A stretch of DNA of 64,000 nt from Bacteroidaceae bacterium (lineage in GTDB: Bacteria > Bacteroidota > Bacteroidia > Bacteroidales > Bacteroidaceae), in the NCBI GenBank assembly GCA_017429525.1, contig JAFROT010000034.1, forward strand, positions 48,697-112,696. The letters are read 5' to 3'. Below, piece after piece: positions 16,483-26,180 of the stretch. The stretch's first letter is position 1. Every line of letters begins with the position of its first letter. A program made the position numbers and the translations under genes. The notes under the pieces are model-generated. The model made no database searches and was not told the origin of the DNA. It worked only from the letters and a program-made list of their open reading frames with translations.

Positions 16483-17457
16483 ATGATGAAAAAGTATTTC
16501 TTGTATCTGGCGATGGCTTCGATGGCGCTGACGAGCCTTACGGCTTGTAGCAGCGACAATGATGGCGAGGGGCCTTCAAGCAGCACGTCCACTCTGCCTA
16601 CGCCCAAATATGCTGCTGCTGCGCAGCGTGTTAACTTCAGTCAGCCAATAGCTGCCACCGCGCTGGTAGATGGGGCTGAGTTGCTGCTGAACGGTTTTGA
16701 GCTCTCTGAGGACGGTTTCGTGTTCCTAGAAATCTTGAAACGACAGCCCGATGAGACGACGTCAAGTACGAAAACGGAGGTCATCTATGACAAGGAGGAC
16801 CTCAAGAGCTATGACGGCAGGAATCTGATACTCAAGGACAATAAAGGCGAGATCAATATGCTGGAGCCTACACGCGCTACATCGACGAAGGTCGTGGTGA
16901 GCGTCTACCTGAATATCGTCCTCCCGAATATTGGCGCTGTCACGTTCTCGACAGACGACGAGACGGTGGAGGCTCAGCAGAAGACGGAGCCACAGTCGGG
17001 CAACACGATGCGCTCGAACCTGTGTCGCACATGGAAAGTGCTGGGCACTATCATCGACCTCGAGGGCGACGTGAATGTGTTCAAGGAGTTCAAGGGTGGC
17101 AACCTGAAGGCTCTCTGTGACGAGGCTGTGCGCCAGGGTGCTGACCTCACGGCTGAGGAGCAGGCTCGCTTCAACAAGGTGGTCGAATCCATCACGCTGA
17201 CGAACGCGGGGCTCATCGTGATCGAGTACACTGACGGTACGGTGGATGCCGGTGATTTCCAATGGGCTAACGCGCAGTATGACTCGTTCAAGATTATGTT
17301 GAAAGACGAGGGCATGGGCAATAAGTTCCTGGCGAATAACACGGTTGTTACCAGCGAGTTCCGCGGTAATCGCTGCAACCTGAAGTGCACGACTGACATC
17401 CGTGGCAGCAAGAACTTCAAGGCTGCGATGACGCTGCAACTGCAGGCGCTGAACTGA
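16483..17457 (+). CDS. Hypothetical lipoprotein
   Basis: This 324-aa protein has a lipoprotein signal peptide ending LTSLTAC-SSDND; the acidic residues just after the Cys fit Bacteroidetes surface export but do not prove it. No known domain was recognised. The C-terminal part (NLCRTWKVLGTIIDLEGD, then LTNAGLIVIEYTDGTVDAG) resembles lipocalin-like or calycin-type folds in Bacteroidales lipoproteins that begin with a WK or TWKV strand; this is a weak guess. The next ATG codon also begins a plausible start (MKKYF). A strong terminator follows. Confidence 0.72.
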   Translation: MMKKYFLYLAMASMALTSLTACSSDNDGEGPSSSTSTLPTPKYAAAAQRVNFSQPIAATALVDGAELLLNGFELSEDGFVFLEILKRQPDETTSSTKTEVIYDKEDLKSYDGRNLILKDNKGEINMLEPTRATSTKVVVSVYLNIVLPNIGAVTFSTDDETVEAQQKTEPQSGNTMRSNLCRTWKVLGTIIDLEGDVNVFKEFKGGNLKALCDEAVRQGADLTAEEQARFNKVVESITLTNAGLIVIEYTDGTVDAGDFQWANAQYDSFKIMLKDEGMGNKFLANNTVVTSEFRGNRCNLKCTTDIRGSKNFKAAMTLQLQALN

Positions 17458-17498
17458 ACGCAGGCGTTGCAGAACGTTCAGAGCTTAGGGATAATGTA

Positions 17499-17531
17499 AG
17501 CCCCGCTGACGTTGAGTCGGCGGGGCTTTTT
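17499..17531 (+). terminator. Strong intrinsic terminator
   Basis: A 12-bp stem (AGCCCCGCTGAC with GTCGGCGGGGCT, one G-U pair) with a 5-nt loop is followed by five T. It ends the transcript from 15.6 kb and lies between convergent genes. Confidence 0.9.
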
Positions 17532-17570
17532 GATGTAGATGCTATTGGCGGTTTGATGGGTAATCGCTAC

Positions 17571-18146
17571 TTATTGGCGGAGCTCGTCGACCCACTCAGA
17601 GAGGTCCTCGAAAGTGATGTCGTTGAGGAGCTCGCCGTCGAGGATATTGAGTGTGGGGTAGGAAGCCCTAAGTGCATCTGTAGCGGGCTCGATGGGTGAG
17701 CCTCCTGATGTGGCGAAGGGGATGATGACTTTGCCTTTGAGGTCGGCTGCCTCGATGAAGGTGTTGATGATGCGTGGAGCTACGGCCCACCAGATGGGGA
17801 ATCCGATGAAAAGGGTATCGTAGGCGGCGACGTCGATGGGCAGCTTTGCGGGGTCGAGAGCAGGACGTGAGTCGGCATCGCGCATCTCGACGCTGGAGCG
17901 TGAGAGGCTGTCGCGCCAATTGAGGTCGGCATCGGTATAGGGCGCTTCGGGCTGAATTTCATAGAGTTCGGCATTGGCAGCCTGAGCGAGGAGCTGTGCT
18001 ACGGCCATGGTGGTACCGGTGGCGGAGTAGCAAGCTACGAGTGTGCGGGGTTGGTCGCTTGTAGCGGTATTCTTGGTTGTGGGGTTACAGCTGGCGAAGG
18101 TGAGGGCGAGTGCTGCGAATGTGAGTGTGAAGAGGGAGGTTTTCAT
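17571..18146 (-). CDS. Flavodoxin-like lipoprotein
   Basis: This 191-aa protein has a lipoprotein signal (LTFAALALTFASC) followed by a flavodoxin domain. The phosphate-binding loop for FMN is YSATGTTMAVAQLLA, and FIGFPIWWAVAPRIINTFIE and IIPFATSGGSPI contribute the flavin-side loops. It belongs with flavodoxin_4-type proteins, electron carriers or quinone/FMN reductases, here anchored to a membrane. The start at 18146 was chosen because it gives the lipobox; the frame stays open upstream but encodes low-quality sequence. It stands alone between the terminator and the zeta-like pair. Confidence 0.88.
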   Translation of the reverse strand: MKTSLFTLTFAALALTFASCNPTTKNTATSDQPRTLVACYSATGTTMAVAQLLAQAANAELYEIQPEAPYTDADLNWRDSLSRSSVEMRDADSRPALDPAKLPIDVAAYDTLFIGFPIWWAVAPRIINTFIEAADLKGKVIIPFATSGGSPIEPATDALRASYPTLNILDGELLNDITFEDLSEWVDELRQ

Positions 18147-18225
18147 AAGGTTGAATGGACAATTGAAAATGGACAATGGGGATTTTAAATGGACAATAGG
18201 TAATGACCTCTGTCTGTGGCAGAGG

Positions 18226-18381
18226 TTAGAGTTCTTCGGGCAGGAGCTCGACGACATGTCCCTTGCGGGTGACGACGAGGGTGGTGTGGAAGAGGCGTGA
18301 GCGCTCAACGAGTCGTTGTTGTGCGAGCTGTATGCCTTTGTCTATGCGCTGCTGCATGTCAGCTATTTCTCTGTCACTCAT
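18226..18381 (-). CDS. 51-aa partner overlapping the zeta-like gene
   Basis: This small protein starts MSDREIADMQQRIDKGIQLA and ends GHVVELLPEEL. The first half is a predicted amphipathic helix; the second has strand-like TTLVVTRKGHVVEL. Its ATG lies 8 nt inside the end of the zeta-like kinase gene in another frame, which implies coupled translation. Small acidic-tailed proteins of this kind follow zeta-like kinases in Bacteroidetes and may act as antitoxins, though here the order is toxin first. Function is inferred only from position. Confidence 0.65.
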   Translation of the reverse strand: MSDREIADMQQRIDKGIQLAQQRLVERSRLFHTTLVVTRKGHVVELLPEEL

Positions 18382-18982
18382 GGTCGTCAGGTGTTTGGGT
18401 GTAACGTGTATAGAGGTCGTCGTAGCGCTCCTTGTCAATGATGTTGATGCGCTGGTCGCGCCATCCGAAGGCAATCTTCTCGCCAGGGATGTTGGAGTTG
18501 TCGTAGAGCGTCCAGTAGTCACAAATGGGCGTGTAGAGCTGGAAGAAGTTCTGCAAGCCGGCGTCGTAGCGACGCAAGATGACGTCTGTGGGGATGTTGT
18601 GCCCTCCCTGGCTGACGCGCTTGGCCACACGTGCGATGGCTTGCTCTGGCGATGAGAGGGAGAAGAAGAGAAGGGTGACGAAGTAGCCACGGCGCTGTGC
18701 ACGCTGGATGAGCTTGACGTAGGAGCGCGTGGCGAGGGTGGTCTCGAAGGCGAAGGTCTCACCTTCCTTGAGGAGGTGGATGATGCGATCGATCATGAGT
18801 CGTCCTGCCTGGATGGCCACTCCTTCGGGGTTGAAAGGCGACAATCCCTTTGCGATCTCGTCGGCGTTGACGAATTCGCGGCAGTTGAGCATCTCGGGCA
18901 GGACGGTGAAGGAGGCTGTCGTCTTGCCCGCGCCGTTGCATCCGGCAATGATGTAGAGGTGTAATTTATCTGTCTCTGCCAT
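18374..18982 (-). CDS. Zeta-toxin-like P-loop kinase
   Basis: This 202-aa protein has Walker A AGCNGAGKTTAS (residues 13-24) and the zeta-type FVNADEIAKGLSPFNPE and FAFETTLATRSYVKLIQRA. These are the layout of zeta/PezT kinases, which phosphorylate UDP-N-acetylglucosamine or related sugars. The conserved Asp (in NADEIA) and the Thr/Arg region are present. Family members act as toxins or, for many chromosomal copies, as kinases of unknown substrate. A TATCTTTG box is on the minus strand at 19006-19013. The 51-aa gene downstream overlaps by 8 nt. Confidence 0.85.
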   Translation of the reverse strand: MAETDKLHLYIIAGCNGAGKTTASFTVLPEMLNCREFVNADEIAKGLSPFNPEGVAIQAGRLMIDRIIHLLKEGETFAFETTLATRSYVKLIQRAQRRGYFVTLLFFSLSSPEQAIARVAKRVSQGGHNIPTDVILRRYDAGLQNFFQLYTPICDYWTLYDNSNIPGEKIAFGWRDQRINIIDKERYDDLYTRYTQTPDDHE

Positions 18983-19206
18983 AGCTGTTGAGGTGTTTTA
19001 TGGGGCAAAGATAAGATTTTTGTTGGTTGGGTGATGAAGTATGGCCCTTTTCTTGGAGTTTTTTAACAGTTGGAGGGAGGAAGTGGAGAAGATGAGAACC
19101 TCGCGACGAAATCGCGGGGCACTGCGGCCGTGGGCGAGCAATTTATTCCTCATTCGTCATTCATCATTCATTCTTCTTCCATTTCCTATTCGTCCTTCTT
19201 CTATCA

Positions 19207-19893
19207 TCATTCTTTATTCTTACTGAGGAGGTCGGGACGGAGGCGGCGGGTGCGCTCGAGCGATTGCTGGAGCTCCCATTCCTTGATCTTGGCTTCGTAA
19301 CCGGAGAGTAGAATGTCGGGGACTCGCCAACCGCGATAGTCGGCAGGACGCGTGTAGACGGGAGCCGCGAGGAGGTTATCCTGGAACGAATCGGAGAGTG
19401 CACTCTGCTCGTCGCCGATGACGCCAGGAATGACGCGCACGATGGCATCGGCCATGACGGCGGCTGGGAGCTCGCCCCCCGTGAGGACGTAGTCGCCGAT
19501 GGAGACTTCCTTGGTGATGAAGTGCTCGCGAATGCGGTAGTCGATGCCTTTGTAGTGGCCGCAGAGGATGATGATGTTCTCGGCGAGCGAGAGTTCGTTG
19601 GCCATGGGCTGGGAGAACTGCTCGCCATCGGGGGTGGTGAAGATGACTTCGTCGTAGTGGCGCTCGGCCTGGAGGGCGGTGATGCAGCGGTCGATGGGTT
19701 CGCACTGCATGACCATTCCCGCGAAGCCGCCGAAGGGGTAGTCGTCGATGCGACGATCCTTGCGGACGGCATAGTCGCGCAGGTTGTGGAGGTGAATCTC
19801 GACGAGGCCTTTCTTCTGGGCTCGTCCGATGATGCTCTCTTGGAGGAAACCTTCGATGAGCTGAGGTATGACGGTGATGATGTCGATGCGCAT
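19207..19893 (-). CDS. trmD: tRNA (guanine-N1)-methyltransferase TrmD
   Basis: This 228-aa SPOUT enzyme methylates G37 of tRNAs that read CNN and similar codons, using S-adenosylmethionine, and prevents frameshifting. The sequence shows the trefoil-knot motifs [17 protein letters not shown] and [20 protein letters not shown], and [17 protein letters not shown] near the start. The length is normal. It starts 24 nt after the stop of the SNF2-like gene, so the two may share a transcript. The downstream 120 bp contain only low-complexity ATTCATCATTC-type sequence. Confidence 0.98.
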   Translation of the reverse strand: MRIDIITVIPQLIEGFLQESIIGRAQKKGLVEIHLHNLRDYAVRKDRRIDDYPFGGFAGMVMQCEPIDRCITALQAERHYDEVIFTTPDGEQFSQPMANELSLAENIIILCGHYKGIDYRIREHFITKEVSIGDYVLTGGELPAAVMADAIVRVIPGVIGDEQSALSDSFQDNLLAAPVYTRPADYRGWRVPDILLSGYEAKIKEWELQQSLERTRRLRPDLLSKNKE

Positions 19894-19917
19894 GTGTGTA
19901 GGTTTGTTTGGGGGTGA

Positions 19918-22900
19918 TTACCACTGGTTGGAGAGCATGTCGAGCATGTCCTTGGCCGTGAGTTTGTAGTTCTGGTCGGCACCCTCGAGGATGCTGTCGG
20001 AGAGCGCACGCTTGCTCTCGTGCAGACGCAGAATCTTCTCCTCGATGGTGTGGTGACTGATGAGGTGATAGACGGTGACGGCTTGGGTCTGACCGATGCG
20101 GTAGGCGCGGTCGGTAGCTTGTTGCTCGATGGCAGGGTTCCACCAGGGGTCGAGGTGGATGACGTAGTTGGCCGCCGTCAGGTTGAGTCCTACGCCACCA
20201 GCCTTGAGGCTGATGAGGAAGATGGGGCTCTTGCCCTTCTGGAAGTCGGCAACGATCTGTTCGCGCTGGCGTAGGGTGACGCTACCGTCGAGGTAGAGGA
20301 AGGGCAGGTGGGCCTCCTTGAGGGCACGTGCTACGATCTGCAGGAATGAGGTGAACTGACTGAATACGAGCACGCTGTTGCCGCCGTCGACGATGGTCTG
20401 AGTGAGTTCCATGAAGGCATTGACCTTGCTGGAACCATCGATCCAAGAAGGGTCGGTGAGCTCGGGTGAGCATGCCGTCCGGCGCAGGCGTGTGAGCTCG
20501 GCGAGGGCGTTGATGGTGAGTTGGTCGCCCTCCTCCTTGAAGCGTTGCTCGGCTTCGCGACGAATGACCTCGTAGAACGCCATTTCGTCCTCGGTGAGTT
20601 CGACGTCGATGGTGATCTCGGTCTTGTCGGGCAATTCCTTGGCGACGGCTTGCTTGGTACGGCGAAGCATGAAGGGGGCTACGAGCGTTTGCAGTTGCTG
20701 TTGGCGCTCAGTGTCCTGGAGGGTCTCGATGGGTTGTATGTACTTGAGGTGGAATTGTTCGTAGGTGCCGAGCAATCCGGGGTTAATGAACTGGAAGAGG
20801 TTCCAGAGCTCGCCGAGATGGTTCTGCACGGGCGTACCTGTGAGGATAATGCGATAGTGCGCCTCGAGCCGCATGCAAGCCTGACTGGTCTTGGTGCCGC
20901 GGTTCTTGATGTTATGCGCTTCATCAAGGCAGACGGTTGTCCACTGTTTGGCACTGGTGATCTCTTGAATAGGCCACATAAGCCCGTAGGTGGCGATGAG
21001 CACGTCGCCCGCTCCCGCCTGTTCGACGAGGCTTTGGCGGTTATAGTACTCGCTGATGAGCTGCACATTGAGCGACGGAGCGAAGCGCTGGAGTTCGTTG
21101 CGCCAGTTGGGAACGACGCTGGCAGGTGCTACGACGAGAGCGGGTCCTTCGCTGGCGTGCGAGAGCAGGAAGGCTATCGTCTGGATGGTCTTACCCAGAC
21201 CCATATCATCGGCCAGACAGGCACCGGCACCCCACGCAGACAGGCGCATGAGCCACTCAAAGCCTTCGACCTGATAGGAACGAAGAGTCGCTTGGAGGGT
21301 GTCGGGGATGACGGGCTGCATCTCTTCGGCGCGTTGGATGCGATCCTTGAACTTGAAGAATTCCTCGTCGTGATGGATGTCGATTTCGCCATTGACGAGC
21401 TCGGCCAGGAGTCCCGTCTGAAGCGTAGAAATGGCAGGATGGTTGTTCTCGATGGTTGTGAGTCCCTCGATGGCATCGAGCTGTCGGCGCAAGCGCTGGC
21501 TGAGCCAGAGGTAGTCGCCATTCTGTAATTGAACGTAGCCGCCATGGCTGTTGGCAAGTGCCTGCAGCAGCTCTTGGGCGCTGATGACGGCATTGTCGCT
21601 GAGATGTACGTCGCCCTCAATCTCAAACCATCGACCGCGTTGGGTGAGGGCGATATTCCAGTCGCCCTTCTGCGGAGCGTGCATGCGCAACCGTTCGCCC
21701 TCAGGCCACTCGACGGCACAAATGTCGGTGTGACTGCTGATGAATGCCAAGATGTCAAGCACTTGAGGCGTAGTCAGGTGAGCGCTGAGGTTGTGTGTGA
21801 GCTCGATGTCATGCTCCTGACAGTAGTTGAGCAGGTGGCTGAGGTTGCGTGCTTCGCTCTCCATGTCGCGCTCGATGCGCACGCGCCGCGAGGTCTCGTT
21901 CTGGTCGATGATGACGTGGTCGCCCTGAGCGGGCGGGAGGGCTATCTTGCCGCCAAGCAAGGGGCGGACGAGGATATAGGCGTCGAAGAGCGTCTGTGCC
22001 GACGGGTCGGGCGTGAGACGTACGATGATGGTCGATTGCGGTTCGGTGCTCTCCTCCATCTGATCCTCTTGGATGAGGTCGCTATGGATGTCGGTGGACC
22101 CCACGATGAGGGGCAGCAGGCGTGCGAACTTCTCCTCGGCTTCGGCTGGATAGTCGGTCACGGAAAGGAGGTCTTGCAAGATGGCGCGCTCGCGGTCAGA
22201 CATGGGGTAGTAGATGTAGTGCATGGCGTCGTCGCGATGGTAGACGCTCGTCTGCGAGATCATGTCCTGAAAGGTGACGTTGGATTGTAGGTGGAAGCCC
22301 CCTTCAGGCTTGCGCTCAAGGATGACGTAGGGCTTCTGCTCATCGATGACAACGCGGCGATAGGGCGTCTGTTCGCCCGTATAGACACGATCGGAACCTA
22401 CGAGATGCGGGATGATGACGCCCGCTGTGAGGCGTGATGCACCAAGGAAGCGCACGTCGGCCACGATGGCCTGATCCGTGCGATCCATGAAGGGCTCGAT
22501 GCCTCCGATGAAGCGGTTCCAAGGTAGCTGCTTGCCGCTGCCCCAGCGCCCGTCGCGCAGGCGATTTTGCTCGCGCAACTCTACGCTCTCGCCATCGGGC
22601 AGGATGATGTACATGACGCGGTGTTCGCCTTCGTCGGTGATATCGGAGCGCTGGCTTTCGGTGGCGATGAGGCGGTCGAGCATCACTTCCCAAGGTTCCT
22701 TGGCCTTAGCCAAAGCCGAGACGGGGTGCTTGCCGAAGTTGCCGGCGAGTTGCTTCTTCTCGAACTTGCCCAGAGTGATATAGCGTGCGCCTTCGTGACG
22801 AAGGAAGGCTGAGTTGGGATGGAAGGTCTCGGGCGTGAGTTGCATGCCTGTGAGGTTGGCGCCCAATAGAAGCGACATCTGCTGCTGGAGCACAAACTCT

Positions 22901-23925
22901 CGATCAGCTACGCGTTGCGGATTGATGAGGTCGGAGAGTAGGTCCATGTCGACGCGCTGCAGGGGGCTGGCCAGCGTGTCGGCCAGTAGTGCTGCTGCTC
23001 CTACGCGATGGAGGTTGGTCTCGCGCGCGTGTTCAACAAAAGTTTGCAGGCGCGCGCGTGCGTCATTTTGCTTGGCTGTCCAAAGGGCGATGACCCAGTA
23101 GAAAGCCGCCACGCCGTCGGTGAGGAAAGGTTCGGGCTCTTTGTTCTTGCCAGCCTGTGCGTTCAGGGCTTCGGCAAAAACCTTCAGTGCGAGTTCGCTC
23201 TTGCCTTGCGCCATAGCGTGAATGCCCTTGAGTAGGAAGTCAGGGTAGGTCATGCGGATGCTGGTGGGCGGCGTATATTGTCCCTTGCAAACGAACATGT
23301 AGTAGTTGACAAGCGCCTTCATGCGGCGGATGTCAGGGTCGGTAGCGTCGAATTTACGCAAACTGAGCTGTCGCTGCAGTATGTCCTCGGGGTCGTTGAA
23401 ATCCTCACGCATCCACTTGTAGATGACGGCGCTGATGAACGATGGGAAGTCGACATCGCGAATCATGGGAATCAAGGGCTCGAAGCGACGGTCGTCGGAG
23501 AGTCCAACGAGGAATGGAGGCATGTCGGCCGTGAGGACCATGGGTTGCGGGCGCTTGCCAGTGTGCAGGCGGCGGATGGCTTTCTGCAGCGTGTCGAAGT
23601 TGGAGTAGCGGGTGAGTGGCCATTCATCAAACTCCTCGAGCCATTCAGGGTGCTGGTCGAGCGCGAAGATGAGAATGTCGCCATAGGAGCGCGGACGCAC
23701 CATGGTTTGCTGGGGAGCGAAATGAGTTGCAGGAATGTGGACGACGAAGCCTTCGCGAATGAGTTCCTCGGTCAGGATGGGCAACTCGCCCATCATGCAG
23801 GCGCCATGGACGCTGAGCTGCAGGGCATCATCTTCTTTCAGGTCTTGTCCAATATATGCGTACAGGCACGCCAATTTCTGTGCGGCGGGCTTGAGTGTTT
23901 GCAGATGTTGTCTGTAGAGTTCCAT
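19918..23925 (-). CDS. Large SNF2/Rad54-family helicase
   Basis: This 1335-aa ATP-dependent DNA translocase has a long N-terminal region (~860 residues) without a domain I recognise. The two-lobed SNF2 motor follows: motif I LADDMGLGKTIQTIAFLL (near residue 906), DEAH box VCLDEAHNIKN (near 998), motif III TGTPVQNHLGELW, motif V LISLKAGGVGLNLTAA and motif VI TDRAYRIGQTQAV (near 1272). Related bacterial proteins probably remodel protein-DNA or transcription complexes; the exact role is unknown. I chose the ATG at 23925 because the promoter box on the minus strand (23966-23973) would start transcription after the more distal start. Confidence 0.92.
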   Translation of the reverse strand: MELYRQHLQTLKPAAQKLACLYAYIGQDLKEDDALQLSVHGACMMGELPILTEELIREGFVVHIPATHFAPQQTMVRPRSYGDILIFALDQHPEWLEEFDEWPLTRYSNFDTLQKAIRRLHTGKRPQPMVLTADMPPFLVGLSDDRRFEPLIPMIRDVDFPSFISAVIYKWMREDFNDPEDILQRQLSLRKFDATDPDIRRMKALVNYYMFVCKGQYTPPTSIRMTYPDFLLKGIHAMAQGKSELALKVFAEALNAQAGKNKEPEPFLTDGVAAFYWVIALWTAKQNDARARLQTFVEHARETNLHRVGAAALLADTLASPLQRVDMDLLSDLINPQRVADREFVLQQQMSLLLGANLTGMQLTPETFHPNSAFLRHEGARYITLGKFEKKQLAGNFGKHPVSALAKAKEPWEVMLDRLIATESQRSDITDEGEHRVMYIILPDGESVELREQNRLRDGRWGSGKQLPWNRFIGGIEPFMDRTDQAIVADVRFLGASRLTAGVIIPHLVGSDRVYTGEQTPYRRVVIDEQKPYVILERKPEGGFHLQSNVTFQDMISQTSVYHRDDAMHYIYYPMSDRERAILQDLLSVTDYPAEAEEKFARLLPLIVGSTDIHSDLIQEDQMEESTEPQSTIIVRLTPDPSAQTLFDAYILVRPLLGGKIALPPAQGDHVIIDQNETSRRVRIERDMESEARNLSHLLNYCQEHDIELTHNLSAHLTTPQVLDILAFISSHTDICAVEWPEGERLRMHAPQKGDWNIALTQRGRWFEIEGDVHLSDNAVISAQELLQALANSHGGYVQLQNGDYLWLSQRLRRQLDAIEGLTTIENNHPAISTLQTGLLAELVNGEIDIHHDEEFFKFKDRIQRAEEMQPVIPDTLQATLRSYQVEGFEWLMRLSAWGAGACLADDMGLGKTIQTIAFLLSHASEGPALVVAPASVVPNWRNELQRFAPSLNVQLISEYYNRQSLVEQAGAGDVLIATYGLMWPIQEITSAKQWTTVCLDEAHNIKNRGTKTSQACMRLEAHYRIILTGTPVQNHLGELWNLFQFINPGLLGTYEQFHLKYIQPIETLQDTERQQQLQTLVAPFMLRRTKQAVAKELPDKTEITIDVELTEDEMAFYEVIRREAEQRFKEEGDQLTINALAELTRLRRTACSPELTDPSWIDGSSKVNAFMELTQTIVDGGNSVLVFSQFTSFLQIVARALKEAHLPFLYLDGSVTLRQREQIVADFQKGKSPIFLISLKAGGVGLNLTAANYVIHLDPWWNPAIEQQATDRAYRIGQTQAVTVYHLISHHTIEEKILRLHESKRALSDSILEGADQNYKLTAKDMLDMLSNQW

Positions 23926-23965
23926 GATGAACAGATTAATGATAGGTGTTTTCAGGATTCGGCTG

Positions 23966-23996
23966 CAAAGGTAGATATTTTTTTTAGACAATGCAA
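23966..23996 (-). promoter_or_regulatory. Promoter of the SNF2-like gene
   Basis: On the minus strand, TTG (23994-23996) is followed 20 nt later by TACCTTTG (23966-23973). It places the transcript start near 23960, downstream of the distal start codon. Confidence 0.65.
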
Positions 23997-24049
23997 GCCC
24001 TTTCGGCTCATTTTTTGAACAGAAATGCGATTGTGTCGGAATTTGTTGT

Positions 24050-24057
24050 TATCTTTG
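24050..24057 (+). promoter_or_regulatory. -7 box of ligA
   Basis: An exact TATCTTTG with no consensus -33 element at normal spacing. It leaves a leader of about 40 nt before the ATG at 24102. Confidence 0.55.
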
Positions 24058-24101
24058 TAGCCGAAAAGTTCAATCTGTCCAATAAAAGTTACGATTCACC
24101 T

Positions 24102-26174
24102 ATGATAACAGAGCAAGAACGCATCCTCAGCCTGCGCGCCGAACTGCATCGCCACAATCACAACTATTACGTGTTGAACCAACCTACGATCAGCGACCAG
24201 GAGTTTGACGCGCTCATGCGTGAGCTGCAAGACCTGGAATCCCTTCATCCAGAACTCTTCGATCCCAACTCACCAACCCAGCGTGTTGGCAGCGACCTCT
24301 CACAGGAGTTTGTGCAAGTGGAGCACATCAGACCGATGCTCTCGTTGGCTAATACCTACAACCAGGATGAGGTTCGCGAATTCTATGAGCGTGTGCGTGA
24401 GGGACTTGGCGGTGAACCCTTCGAGATTTGCTGCGAGTTGAAGTTCGATGGACTTAGCATATCGCTGCACTATGAGAGAGGTCGTCTCGTGCGTGCAGTC
24501 ACGCGTGGAGATGGTGTTCGTGGCGATGATGTAACGGCTAATATCCGCACGATTCGTTCCATCCCTTTGGAGTTGTCGGGCGCTGAAGTATCAGCGGCGA
24601 CCGATGATGGTCAGGGCGACTTGTTCGGCAATGATGATCAGAAGGTTTCGTGGCCGAGTGAGTTCGAGATTCGCGGTGAAGTGCTGATGCCATGGGAATC
24701 GTTTGAGGCGCTTAACCGCGAGCGCGAGGCTGCCGAGGAACCTCTATTTGCCAACCCTCGTAACGCTGCCAGCGGAACGCTTAAGAGCAAGCAAACAGCA
24801 GTGGTGGCCAAACGCAAATTGGATGCTTATCTCTACTACCTGCTGGGCGATGAACTGCCCTCTGACGGACACTACGAGAACCTCGAGGCTGCGCGTTCGT
24901 GGGGGTTCAAAGTGAGTCAGCACATGCGCAAAGCTCACACGCTTGACGAGGTGTTTGCGTTCATCGATTATTGGGATACAGAGCGCAAAAATCTGCCAGT
25001 GGCAACAGATGGCATCGTGCTGAAAGTGAATAGTATGCGTCAGCAGCAAACTCTGGGCATGACGGCGAAGAGTCCCCGATGGGCAATTGCCTACAAGTTC
25101 CAGGCAGAGCAAGCTTCGACAGTGCTGCGCGAAGTGACATTCCAAGTTGGACGAACGGGTGCCGTGACCCCAGTGGCGAATATGGACCCGGTGCAACTCT
25201 CAGGCACTGTCGTGCGACGAGCGACGCTCCATAATGCTGATTTCGTGGCTCAACTGGATTTGCACGTTGGCGATCATGTGTTGGTCGAGAAGGGTGGTGA
25301 GATCATCCCCAAGATTGTCTCTGTGGATATGTCGCAGGTCACGACGGAGCGTGGTCCCCGCGTTGAGTTCATTCGTCGCTGTCCAGAGTGTGGAGCCGAA
25401 CTGGTGCGCTATGAGGGCGAAGCTGCCTGGTATTGTCCCAACGAGACTGGCTGTCCGCCACAGATCAAAGGGCGCATCGAGCATTTCGTGAGTAGGCGTG
25501 CCATGAACATCGACACGTTGGGACCCGAGACCATTGAGGATTTCTTCGATCGTGGTCTCATTCATGACTATGCAGACCTTTACGAACTTCAGGTGGATCA
25601 GCTGAGTGGTGCCAATGACTCGCGTATCCGCTCGGCGCGTAAGACCATCAAAGCTATTGAGGACTCACGTCAAGTTCCCTTCGAACGCGTGCTCTTCGCA
25701 CTGGGTATTCGTTTTGTAGGGGAGAGTGTAGCCAAGACACTGGCGCGTAGTTTCAAGAGTGTTGACGCGCTGGCACAGGCATCGCTCGATGATTTCCTGC
25801 AAATCAACAGCATTGGCGCTGCCATCGCCGAGAGCGTAATCCAATGGTTCCGCAATGATGAGAACCGTCATCTCGTGGAGCGTCTGCGCGGCTATGGACT
25901 GCAGTTGCAGCTCTCGGAGGAGACCCTCTCGCAGCAGAGCGATCGCTTGGCTGGCAAGACGGTGGTCATCAGCGGCGTGTTCGCTCATCATTCGCGCGAC
26001 GAGTACAAGGCGCTTATCGAGCAGCACGGAGGCAAGAACACAGGCAGTATCTCGGCAAAGACCAGTTTCATCCTTGCCGGTGAAAACATGGGTCCGGCCA
26101 AACTCGAGAAAGCGCAGAAACTCGGCGTCGCAATTGTCAGCGAGGCCGAGTTCCTGGAGATGATTGGTGAGTAA
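24102..26174 (+). CDS. ligA: NAD-dependent DNA ligase LigA
   Basis: This 690-aa enzyme seals nicks during replication and repair using NAD+. Domains in order: Ia ([20 protein letters not shown]), adenylation domain with the active-site Lys114 in [12 protein letters not shown]-fold, four-Cys zinc finger (CPECGAEL and [10 protein letters not shown]), helix-hairpin-helix repeats and a C-terminal BRCT domain ([20 protein letters not shown]). The length is normal and the enzyme looks complete. The ATG at 24102 begins the canonical N-terminus; upstream in-frame codons precede the promoter. It is divergent from the SNF2-like gene. Confidence 0.99.
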   Translation: MITEQERILSLRAELHRHNHNYYVLNQPTISDQEFDALMRELQDLESLHPELFDPNSPTQRVGSDLSQEFVQVEHIRPMLSLANTYNQDEVREFYERVREGLGGEPFEICCELKFDGLSISLHYERGRLVRAVTRGDGVRGDDVTANIRTIRSIPLELSGAEVSAATDDGQGDLFGNDDQKVSWPSEFEIRGEVLMPWESFEALNREREAAEEPLFANPRNAASGTLKSKQTAVVAKRKLDAYLYYLLGDELPSDGHYENLEAARSWGFKVSQHMRKAHTLDEVFAFIDYWDTERKNLPVATDGIVLKVNSMRQQQTLGMTAKSPRWAIAYKFQAEQASTVLREVTFQVGRTGAVTPVANMDPVQLSGTVVRRATLHNADFVAQLDLHVGDHVLVEKGGEIIPKIVSVDMSQVTTERGPRVEFIRRCPECGAELVRYEGEAAWYCPNETGCPPQIKGRIEHFVSRRAMNIDTLGPETIEDFFDRGLIHDYADLYELQVDQLSGANDSRIRSARKTIKAIEDSRQVPFERVLFALGIRFVGESVAKTLARSFKSVDALAQASLDDFLQINSIGAAIAESVIQWFRNDENRHLVERLRGYGLQLQLSEETLSQQSDRLAGKTVVISGVFAHHSRDEYKALIEQHGGKNTGSISAKTSFILAGENMGPAKLEKAQKLGVAIVSEAEFLEMIGE

Positions 26175-26180
26175 GTGCGG

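Noticed and set aside
19164-20009. 281-codon frame overlapping trmD and the SNF2 end
   Set aside because: Ser/Thr-rich out-of-frame translation; trmD is complete in the other frame.
23926-23991. Upstream start for the SNF2-like protein
   Set aside because: The likely promoter (23966-23996) would start transcription downstream of it.
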